NCBI GenBank assembly: GCA_963931925.1
Contig: OZ007569.1
Span: 42,836,021-42,900,020 of the forward strand
Direction of reading: 5' to 3'
Origin: Onchidella celtica
Lineage: Eukaryota > Mollusca > Gastropoda > Systellommatophora > Onchidiidae
Length of the DNA: 64,000 bases
Shown in pieces: positions 28,946 to 40,900 of the stretch. Numbering within the stretch: position 1 is the stretch's first letter; every line of letters begins with the position of its first letter. Position numbers and translations under genes: made by a program. A model generated the notes under the pieces. The model was given only the letters and a program-made list of their open reading frames with translations. It was not told the DNA's origin and made no database searches.

Positions 28946-31900
28946 ATGGCGGAAGCAATGCGAGCAACCGTGGCCTCCCTGCTAAAGGGAATCGACAGGT
29001 GAAAGAAATTGTCTTATTCCTCTTAATCTTTGTATTTTTTGTGACTCGTCTATTACAAACTCAAAAGACACAGTAGCCCTGTGTCGTTTTGGAACCATAA
29101 TGTAGCATTAATAGACCTACGGGCGCATTCCACTTCACAACACAGATCTAGAGATATCTAATCTAGATCTAGATCTAGCAATAGCATCATTTAGTCAAAT
29201 TTAAACAGTCTAGCTCTAGATCTATGGTCAGTGCACTAGGTGCGGTCACGAGCCAAGAAATGGTAAATGGCCAGAAGTAAACAAAGTCTAGCGAGCTTCT
29301 GACTGGCTCAATTTAACCACTGAACTTTGGGCTTGTCAATGTCAGTGAACACTTAAAATTCTCTCTCAGTAGTCTCAGTTAATCTGTGCTGGTCAGAACA
29401 CTTTTCATGGGTAAGCATCAATTGCATGTCTGTGCGGTCACCTGCTGGTGGTGCAGTCACAAGACAGTTGCTGGTCGTGCAGTCACCTGCATGTAAGTGC
29501 CATCAGTGCATGCTCTTTGTGCGATCAATATCAAAATAGACCTAGATCTGATAATCAACCTTCCCATCCTCTTCTTTTCCAATTCCCTGACTTCCCACTT
29601 TTTCTTGCCCTCATGCTGAATTTACTAGATCTAGACTTATTCTTTGATCAAGTTGCAAAATGCCTTGAAATATACTAGATCTATATATAGATCTAGCCTA
29701 GACTATGTATTTAGATTTTACCGTATAATATTATTCTTTGTGAATAAATTCAGTTGTTTACTATTAGCTGGTGTGCTGTGGCTCTTTTTTTAAACTCTTT
29801 TTTATAATGTAATCATATTAAGGGAGGTCTTCCGCCCGTCCGCGCCATAATTTTTATCGCTATTAACTTAAGTAAAGCTTACGGTTACACATTGTCACTG
29901 TTATCAATTTAAACTCATAACACATGGGATAGTCAGATGGACCTGGGGGCGTGAGGGTCTAGTCAGTTTGTATCAATGTGCGGTAGTCAGATTGACTGAT
30001 CAGGCGAAAAGGGGCTGGGGTAGTTGTGTTTTCTTGACTGGCGCGGACGGGCGGAAGACCTTCCCATATTAATAATATAAGTAATAATGGTGCTAGTGAT
30101 CCCAGTTGATGCAAACACAACACTGGTGTCACACTGCAATTACCAGTGACTGCACCTCATGCAGGGTGTCAGATGAATGCATGTCAGTGCAGTGTCAGTG
30201 TCATGTGATGTGATGTATTGATAAGAATGTCTCAAAACCTGGATAAGTCACAAAAACACTGGTAAATGAAACTGTATGGAAAAACAAATATTGACCGCAC
30301 CAACATGCTGACCGCACCTAGTGCATTGACTATAGTCTTTTTCTAGAATCTAGTCTAGATCTCGAGCTAGGGTCAATGCATTAGGTGCGGTCACCAGGCA
30401 GGAAATTGTTCAATTTAACCAGTGAACTTACTCTTACTCTTAGGGCTTGTCAATGAAAACCTAAATTGGCTAAATAGGCCTACTGTCTTCCAATTATTGT
30501 GCTAGTCAGAACACTTTTCATGCGTTAGCATCAACTGCATCGCATGTCTGTGTGGTCACTGTATGTTGGTGCAGTGACAAGTTGTTGGTCCTGCAATCAC
30601 CTATATATATAGATTTAGGAAGTGTTATCCGTCGATATTGTCGGATAAAATTCCCCCTAGGATTTTTTTTATAAATCCGTCAACATAAATTCTGTATATT
30701 TGCGAGTCATCTCCCCTGATTCTAACCCTGTCTCCATCCTCCTCCCTTGTTCAGTACATCCCGACGCGATCAACGTTCGTATTGGGCGAGTGTTGATAAC
30801 GATATTGAAATTGGAGAGACTTGGAATTTTATTGAATTAATGGATACATGGCATGCGAAGGTTCAGGTCTAATCCGTTGATATGGGTTTCTTGGTTTTGT
30901 CATGCTTATTTAGTAAGACTTTCCTCGCACTTGTTCAGGGTTCTCACTAGCGTAGTTGTTAGCATCTCTGCCCGTCAGGCAAGTGGCCGTGGTTCGATTC
31001 TCAGCACGGCAGGCTTTTTTTTTCCTTTAATAAGTCTTTTTATTAGGCATCAATCTTTTTTTTTTTTTAATCCAATAACAATAAGGGAAGAAATCCAGTT
31101 TTGTTGTTATTTTTGTGTCTACACCTGTCAATCGGGCGACAGCGGTTCGACTCTCAGCCGGGTAGATTTTTTTTTAATTTTTTTTTTAAATCAGTAATAA
31201 TATAAGTAATAATGGTGTTAGTGATCCCAGTATTTTTTGGTATTTTTTTTTGTAATCCAACAACATTAATAGGAATAAATCCAGTTTGCCTGTGTGTTTG
31301 TTGTTGGTTGTTGTTGTTTGTCATTAGTCAACACCATTACCTGCGGATAAACCCGAGCTTTATCCGCTAATACCGTTGGTGGCCCAAGATCTGTCGATAG
31401 CGTTGCTGGATAAACCCAAGTATGCGCCGATAATATTGACAGATAAAGCGGGGCAGTATCCGCTGATAATGTTGACTGATAAAGCTGGGCAGTATCCATC
31501 GATAATGTTGTCAGATAAGGGCAGCCATAGATTTAACTGCCATCAGTGTTCTGTGCGATCAATATCAAAGTAGATCTGATAAAATCAACCTTCCCAATCT
31601 CCTCTTTTCCAATTCTCTGTCGTCCCACTCTTTCTGGAAGGTCTTCCCCCCGTCCGCGCCACTTACCAAAAAGTTAACAAACATAATATGATGAAGGCCT
31701 CCCCTAACCAGCAGTTTCGTTCTTTCTTTCTTCTTTCTTTGTCCCATACAAATACTAAACCCAACCTTTTGAACTGATAAGCCCGCTTAAAAGTCCCCTC
31801 TTTAGTGTGTTTTCTTGATTGGCGCGTACGGGCGGAGGACCTCCCCTCTTTCTCATCATCATGCTGATATTTTGCCTTATTTTTGTGGGCTGCTCTTCAT

Positions 31901-34900
31901 CACCACACCACGCCACCCACTCCTTTCTGGTACCTTCCCTTTTCTTTGCCTCTGCTAGCTCCTTTCTTTTCCGCTACTCCTGTACCTTCTGTGTTTTCTC
32001 TGGTTTCTTTCTTTCCTGCTTTAAAAGAAGGGAGAACTGTTCTCATACAATTTAAGTCACTGGATTTACTGGACCTATTCTTTGATCAAGTTGCAAAATC
32101 CCTTGAAATATAGCCTATGTAGGCCTATTTGGATTTTAATTTTTACCACCTCATTATTCTTTGTTTGTCATTAAATTCAGTTGTTTACTATTTATTTTTA
32201 TTATTAGCTGGTGTGCAGCCCTTTTGAACTCCTGTTTTGAATACATCATGTAATCATATCAATAATAAATAATAATGCTGCTACTGTGCTAGTGATCCCA
32301 GTTGATGCACACAGAACAAATTTGTGATTTGATGTCACACTGCAAATACCAGTGACCGCACTTCAGGCTGGGTATCAAATGAGTGCATGTGTCAGTGCAG
32401 TCAGCACCATATGCGCATAATCATGCTTATATTATATAATATAATTCCCAGAAAACATATTTTCAATGAAAACCCACCTAAAGCAGAGTGTCCTGAGCAT
32501 TTCTGTGAGCTTACACCAGACCACTAAATGGAGAAAACTGTAGGGTCACATATTTAGGCAGGCTACCTTTGAACTCAAGATGGAAGTTGTCCCCTTTGGG
32601 GACACAAAACTTGTGAAAGTTATGAAAGGCAAAATACAAGCTTAGACAGCAGTCATATGCTATGTGATGTTGTGATGTCATGATTAGAACATCACAAAAC
32701 ATGGATTAGTCACAAAAACACCGGTAAATGAAACTGTATGGAAAAAACAAATAATTATTGCATTGACGTGCTGACTGTACATAGTGCGTTGACGGTAGAT
32801 CTAAAGTGTAAAAAAAACTAAAATGAAATCTAGATCTAGTCTTTAGGTTTTTCCAAATGTCATCATTGAATTTTTATGTGTGCTCTTTTTTCCAGATACA
32901 ACCCGGAAAATCTGCAGACATTGGAAAGATATGTGGACATGCAAGCTCAAGAGAACACTTATGATCTGGAGGCAAATCTGGCTGTTCTGAAACTGTACGT
33001 TTTCCTGGGACCTTTTTAAAATCCATTTGTGTTTCCTCATTTCAATCCAAAATTGGGTAATAAATATGCTAACGAATGAAAACTGGTGGGTGGACTAAGC
33101 ATAGATCTATTTATTTCTAGATTCTGGCCTTCCTACTCCTAGGTCCTTTGGACACATTTTTGCCTATATGACTCATTCTCAAAAGGTCGTCATTGTGGTG
33201 GTGGCCCTAGAAAATTGGTTTTCTCTCAGCTCAGCTGAAAGCATTTACTTCCACCCATAGTGCAATGCGTAGCAGACAGGTTAAAGAGATAGATTTCATA
33301 ACTTCAGCTGCCACAAACACCTCAAACTGAAGAAAATGAATTAAAAAGTGAGAATTTGGTACTATTTTTGCCCTATAATTTGTTACATTGCAGGTGGGTT
33401 ATCCTACATGGTCAAAACATTAAAAAAGTATGAGCTAATAAGTTAAAATTATTGATGTTTAAGATGGGGGGATGTTTAATGTTCAAGATTCAGCTATTTG
33501 TTTACATATTGAGTTGAATTATTTTGTCCTAGTGGGGGGTATAAAATTTGATTTGAGACGTCACAGTGTCAGTCATCACAACACCTAGAAAATGATAGAT
33601 CTAGCGGGAAAACGCTGACGTTTCAGTGAGTGTGAGGTGCACTGGGGCTTTCTTTGATATCTCGGGGTTTATTTTCTCTTAGACTTTCAGTCATGGGATT
33701 TTAGCTTCAATGAAATAAAAGCAAACGAAATCAACAGCCTCGTTGTCGGTCATTCTGTGACGTCTCGGGCTGTGACGATATCATCTATTCGCAAATTTTG
33801 TTTCGGTGTCATTCAACTTTTTACAGTAACATTTAGTTACTTCCGCCAAGAAACGGAAGTCGGATTTCGAAAGTTCGAGTGGATTGGCGTGGTTCCGAGC
33901 ATAGAAGTTGTGGGTCATCACTGGTGCTTATGTGGCGTCTCGGTGCAATGTGACGTCTTTGGCCGTTCACGGGCGCCGTTAGCGTCATCAAAGCTGTCTA
34001 GGGCGACTTTCTGAGGCCAGAAAGTAAGATTGTCTAACTCGACACTGAACTATGACGCAAATTGCGACAGTTTGCCAATTTTGCAGCTCTATCGATTCGA
34101 ATGGGTAAGTATGACCAACATTAGACCTATGTCACTGTGACGTCTTCGCCACAATTATTGTATAACTTTAAATCCATTCATTATTTGTGATATATGGCGT
34201 GATAGTTTATGCGTGAAATGGGTTTTTAGATAAAATGACAAAGGTTTTTAGCCCAGACACCGAATTATACTTACATGCTAGGCAGGTAACTACCAAGACG
34301 TCACACGAATCTATGTGACTGACGGGTAGTCCGTCATTGTGACATCCTAGCTACAATTACCATCAACTTTTAATCTATCTATTATTTGTGATAAACCGAG
34401 CTAGATTTAGATGCAGGAAATGGCTTTTTAGAATAAAAAGATGGGGGTTTAAGCCCAGTCAGAGAGTTAGACCTACTGCAAAGCAGATTTCTGCTGAGAC
34501 GTCACACTCATCCGTGTGACTGCCAATGGCAGGGCTATTGTGATGTCTCAGATTTCTTGCCATTTTAATGCATTGTTTGAATATCAAAGCAGATTTTGGA
34601 AACGTGAGTATGGATAACATGGGTGAGAAAGTTCTCAGAAAGGCAGAGATTTCTTTTAGTATGGGAATAAACTTCTTTTTCTTTTACAGTTCAGTTTTTA
34701 GTGTGTGTCATAGTAACTTATAAATTTGAATGCATGTTTCTAAAAACTGTTATATTAAAATAAGAAGCAGTGAATTGTATTCATAATAGATAATGCTAAG
34801 TTTCTTTTTGTAACTGAGTTATTTTTGGCAGATTTAGCTTTGATTGAGCATGGATTTAAAGAAAGTGCTACAGTATGTGTAACTGCCTTCTTCTTCTTCT

Positions 34901-37900
34901 TTTTAAAAAAATTATGACAACTGACACTGTCATCATAGTGGCATTTCAGAATCTTGATGTTTTTTTTGCAGGCCTAAGTTTTCAAGAAATTCAACTTTTT
35001 AAGTATGGTACATCTTACGTATGATGTATTCTAGTAAGTGGTAATCTCAAGAGACTTATATTGCTAATACTGTACATGTAATTTGTAATGTCAGTTTACA
35101 ATGGTGATAATTATGTCCCAGCAGACGTATAACAGATTGGAATTTCAGGACCTGCTCACCCCTCACTTCACGCATTTTACCCCCTTTTTCTAAAGTTGAA
35201 AATGAAAAAAAAATATTTCAGGAAATGATACTACTGTAGTTAAGTGGCCAGTCAATCGTATGAAAAGACAGAAAATCAAAGTGTAACCTGAAAATTATAA
35301 ATTTCTTGTTGATTCTTTTATGTTTTAAAATTTATGTTGGATTCTTGGTATGCCCTAGTCATTTCAAAGTCACTGAAATAATGCCATAGTTCTTCTCCAG
35401 GTACCTCAAAAAAGTTCCACATCCCTAGATAGAAAGCCACCTCCATTTGACAAGAAAAGCAAGATGATTATGAAAGTGTTCAGCAAGGCTGAAGGCAGAT
35501 TCTCATGTATACAGAAGACAAACTTCAAGATGATACAAAGAACAATAACAACGGCATCAAATTGATGAACAGAAGGCTCACCAGAAGAAATGAAACTAGG
35601 CTTCACACTGCAGCATAATTCAAATACCAAATTTGATAACTGGCACAATTAATTTTGTTAATGTTGAGTCTGATTTTTTAAAAATATTTATTTATTTGGT
35701 TTCTATTCAGTTTTCATTCATGAACTGAAACCTTGGATAATAAATATTTTTATAATAATATATTTTAAATTACTGGTGTGAAGATTATTGATCATAGAAC
35801 CTCTATAAGTACAGGAAGCTATGAAACTGACCAAAAAGAGTGGGGCATTGGATTTATGTTGCTTCACCGTGATACTCAGTCGTATTAGTTTATTACTGGA
35901 TTATACTGATGTCAATTTTTCAATGTTAGAAGCTTACTTTGTTTATTACTCTTGTTTCAGTTGATACGATGGCTCTTTGTTATTGCATTTGTGCAGTCAG
36001 TGCTGTGCATGAATAATAAATCTTTGAGTGTGACAATTTTGTTCATATTTTTTCTTGTCATCACAGAGAAAAAAGTTCTGTCTAGAAAAAGTGGTCAATA
36101 AAATGCTTTTAAATCTATCCTGAACTTCCTTTTGCCCATCAGTAACAAACTGAGGCTCTTGTGGCAAAAGTTTTTTAAGCAAAACCTTTACCAAGACAAC
36201 ATAAAAAATGTGTGTCATCGTGACGTCTTGGCACAGGTCATGTCTAAAGCTAGGCCACAACAAATGTATAAGTGTTGTTTCACCTATAGGTATTAGGTCT
36301 ACTTACACTTGATACAAAACAGTCAGAAGGAAACTGCTCAAGGAAAGTATTGCTATTTAAATGGAAAAATCAGTTGATGGTTGTCAGAGACACATAAATG
36401 GGCCTAGATCTGACCTGAACTGAGTGAAAAAACATACATTTTATATTCATAGTACATGAATCATCATCAGAAAGAGACAGGAAGAAGTTATAAGTCAAAT
36501 GGAGCTATGTGCACGGCAGGAATGGGGGTAATAGTGTGTCTTCAGTGACGTCTTAGACAGGTCACCTTTTGATGTTACATACCCCATATTTCACAAACAA
36601 CGTTCAAAGTTATCTTTTAAAGTACAAAATGGAGTGCAGTACATCACTACTAAACCTCCCCAAAGAAAAAAACATAAAAATAATGAATTTTAAAAAATAG
36701 GTACAATGTAACAAAATGGGCACGACCTTTTGAGAATGAGTCATATATGTTCTTTTTATCATGTTTCTTTTTTTTTTTTTTTAATTTGCAGTGACATTAA
36801 CTAAATAAACCAGCCAACAGTGTGTTTATGATAGAGTTCCTAGAATCATAGAAACATAGACATAAACACTAAATATCAGTGGAAGAAGTAGGCTATTTGA
36901 GGCTGATGCATTCACTCAGCTATGGATTAGTGTTATTTTGGCTTTTGTTTGATGGCTGAGCAACTTCCAATTAATGCTGGAATATCGAAGTTTCATCAAC
37001 TTGTCACTTACTAAAAAACAGTAGCCTGAAGTATAGGATACAGCCCACATGTGACACATAAAACTCAGAAAAAGTCCAGTTTTGTAAGAAGAGTTGATCT
37101 TTAAAATGTGTTGATCTTGATCAAACATTTTCTATCCTCTCTTTACAGATATCAGTTTAACCCCAATATGTATCGCACAGGGACAACAGCTGTCATTCTT
37201 TTGAAGGCACTCACTAATTTACCTCACTCTGACTTCATCTTGTGCAAATGTCTCATTGAGACAAGTAGGGTAAGTTGAAATCTTTCAGCAGATTATTGCA
37301 CAAGTGTCTTGCATCAGGGTGGTGAATCAATGTTATTTGATATCGTACCACTTGCGAACTTTTTAAAGTAAAATTTCAACAAGATTTCTGTGTGTATTCA
37401 TCCACATTTGCAAGCTGTCTTTATTACTGTTACGTGAGTCTGGGTCAGAGAGCTCTGACCCACGGTAGCAGAAAGCGACGTGGCAAATTATATTGCTATA
37501 TATAATAAGTATGGGTCAGAGGTGACCCACGATAGTAGATTGCGTTGTGGAACAGTATATCACTATATGGCGAACCTGGGTCAGGTCTGACCCATGATAG
37601 TAGCATGTGTGTAAACCAAAACAGTGGTCAGCTCCATTTTCACTTTTGTCTTCAAATGCCCTGATGACCTTTTAACTCATTACGTGTTAGGAGAATACAC
37701 CAGGTTTCAGTAATCAGGTCCATTTGGTGGATTAATTACAGAATTAAAACCACCTCTCTGGGTCAGTATCACTCACGATAGTAGATTAGGATTAAACCTG
37801 TATGCATAGAGATAGTTTTATGTCTTGGCAAGTGCATGACACACACAATAATTTCCATAGGTTTTGTTGCTGTTTGTGCGTTGTTTTGAATGTCACTATT

Positions 37901-40900
37901 CTCTCTTTTGTCCATTACATAATTTACAAAACTTGTAGCTGATTCTTTATTATTACTTAAAATTCATCTGAATTTTGCATTTTCTTTACTTGTATTCATC
38001 CTTTTCCTTTTCAGTAATGCATGTGAACAGATTAATATATTCTCTGTTATACATTTCCAACTTAACCCATTAAAGGAGTCAGTCAATCCCATTTAACCAT
38101 AACATTCGAGAGAACCACCTCACACAAATAATTGCCATCCTCATTAGTTAAAGAATTAATTTAAGGAAAAAAATGAAGAAAGTGTTCATGCAGATTTAAT
38201 CAAACTCACAGGAAAAACAGAAAGAGAAAAATAAACAGTGTTTACTTTGTTCATAAGGTATAGCAACAAGTAAATCCACAGTAAATCCAGAAAGTGCACA
38301 TTGTCAGTGTCAGGCTGCTGTTCCTCTTCACAACCCCAACCTGATGGATGTCCTCATAGATCAATGGCTTCATTCTGTTAAAGCTAGATAGATCAGCTGA
38401 CAGGGATGCATTGTTATTCCTACCACTACCATCGTCAGAGATCATATATCCATTTTTGTAAATTCCTCATCATAAACTATTCCATGGCTTCCCTGAACAA
38501 ACCCAAACGTTTTCCATCACACAAACATGCTGAAGAAGTATCCAGAATTCAGCAGGCTGTTCTAACAATATGAAACTAGCAGCAAAATGCAGCCGAGCAG
38601 GAAATTTCATTTATGAGGGGAACTCAGTAAGAGGTAACAGCAAATGTCAGTTTCATGTTTATACCGTTGCTGGTGACGCGGTTATGAAACAGTATTTATG
38701 GGCAGCTTTTCATGATATGGGGTTAGGAAAAGGAAAAGAGTTATTTCCTACAGTTATAAAATATACCAGATTGATAATTCTTGTTTTCTTTTATCTTGCA
38801 TTCCTAGCTAACAGAGGAACCTGTTTCCAAGGTGCTGAAGCTAGCTCATTTTCTAGAGACTGCAAACTTTCAGCATTTCTGGGTAAGAAATCTGTTGTGT
38901 GATTTTTGCTAGTTGCTGCTATAGATTGCTGAGTGGCGACGGAAAGGTAGATTGTGGAGTAGAAACTTTGGAGGATTGTGTAATAATCATTCGTACCAAT
39001 ATAAAAGTCGTACTCCCATATATTTGGTTGAACTCTCCATATATAAGCCTATAAAATTGAGATCGCGAAGTATTGCAAACATGTGTCTTAGGAAGTGTTC
39101 AGAAGCCATCACAAGTTTTTACTTGATGACATTTTGTGAAGTGTGTGTGATGAATAAACTAAATCAGTAAATGATAAATTAATTAAGTTTGTCTCAAAAA
39201 TTACCCATTCATTATAATTAGAAGGCTTTCATTTCTCAGGTGGCTTTGATGGATGACCCAAATCTTATTGTTGGCATTGTGGGATTTGAAGATTCAATAC
39301 GAAAATGTGAGTCCATTTTTTTTTTCTTATCATGTTTATCTCACTGAAATCTTATCTATTATTTCTCATACTGTTTAGGAATACGTTTTTAGGGTATTGC
39401 AGTGCAACTCATGTATTACATAGTTTGCATCAGGCTGTTACCCAAACATGAAGATCATGAATCATCCAGCATTACGGCTACTGTAAGGAGTCAGTATTAA
39501 TTATTACAAATAATGGGCAGGGATTAAGTTCCATTGCCCTTGAAAAAATGTCAGTACAAAGGATGAATGTAACTTATTTCATCATGGTACAAAGTTAGAT
39601 GTGTTGTGTCAGTATTGTCAGTTCTTATTTCTCTATGAAGTTCAAACAATGTAGAATTATACTAAATTTTTATGAAATTGGTGGCACAATCTATAATACT
39701 TTTTGTAGCACATAGTTTGATGTTAAGGAAGGAAATGGCATGACGTTTGCTTGGTGTGCAACTGTATCCTAGTACAAAATAGAGTTAGAGTGTCAGTCTA
39801 CATGCAGTTTGTGGAAATTGTTTTCAATTGCAGTTCATCCTGAGTGAAATAAACCTTTTTTAGCAATTTTATATTATCATGTCTTCCCGTCAGTTGTTTG
39901 CCATGTTGTTGCATCCACGTACCAGAGCATCAGGAAAGACAAACTCCGGCAGTTATTGGGCAATATCTCAGGTTTGTACTTCACACCATGATACTTATGC
40001 CAATACTGCATAGCCTCCTTTCACAAGGCCACCCCCTATCTGCCTAAGCTAAGCAAAGGGGCATTACTGTAGGTTTTTTAAATGTTTTCCTTTTAAAAAA
40101 TAAAATAAAATTTATACTTGAATGTGATTTTTTTTTTAGTTCGTTTCTTGCTCTACATCATTATGACCATTTTCATCCCACATTCCGTTAATCTATATCA
40201 TTTGAAGTCCTTGCGTCATGCTTTACCGCTGAAATAATTGCAAACTTGCTCAAATATCTCATTTTTGCAAACGCAAACTTTGAAAAATTCTCACAGGAAA
40301 CAGAAAGCCGATAGAATTTTTTTTTTCATGAGGAAGAAGATCAAAGTATTGTCTATCATGATGTTCAATATGTTACTTCTGGTATTGAGAGGCCTAGCTT
40401 CCGAGAAAGCTTGAAAACACTATGTCAAATGCAACAACTCAGAATCTGTGCTGTCTTTGTCCAAACATTGCAGTTGTATGCATTAATTTTAACAGATGCA
40501 CAGACCAGTCAGTGGATCAGCAAGTATGGCTGGACAGAACAGTTGGATGGCTATGTCTTTATCACCAGTCAAGATGAGAACATCAAGACCAAGAACATTA
40601 CAGAAAAAATCTCTTTTGACAGTAAGTTTTTTTCTTTTTTTTGAGGGCCATTGCATGGTTTTAGGGGACGTGGATAATCTATTCGCAAAAAGTGCAAGCT
40701 TGAGTGAACTCAGTGCAGCAAAATTTTTACAGAGGGAACCCGCATAATCCAAAGTTGATGGGAAATGGATTACATTTTGATTTACCAGAGTTTGATTAAG
40801 AACAAATCTGCAGATTTAGATTGGTGAACGAAAGAAGAAGAAGATCTCTGGGCAGAGAAATATCCACTATTATGCTTTTGGCCTATACTATATGTTTGTA

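Larger units (their letters stand above)
30370..32795. mobile_element. TIR-bounded unit B in eIF3K intron 1
   Basis: Second copy of unit A, 37 bp downstream of it. Left end GGTCAATGCATTAGGTGCGG; right end inverted but more diverged. Relative to A it has an extra segment of about 0.9 kb (about 30617-31520) with a tRNA-like sequence and a minisatellite, plus MITE 2. Confidence 0.55.

Noticed and set aside
33757-34014. 85-codon frame followed by GGGTAAGT as a first exon
   Set aside because: The frame ends before the donor, has no domain, and lies in the GACGTC-rich block inside an eIF3K intron.
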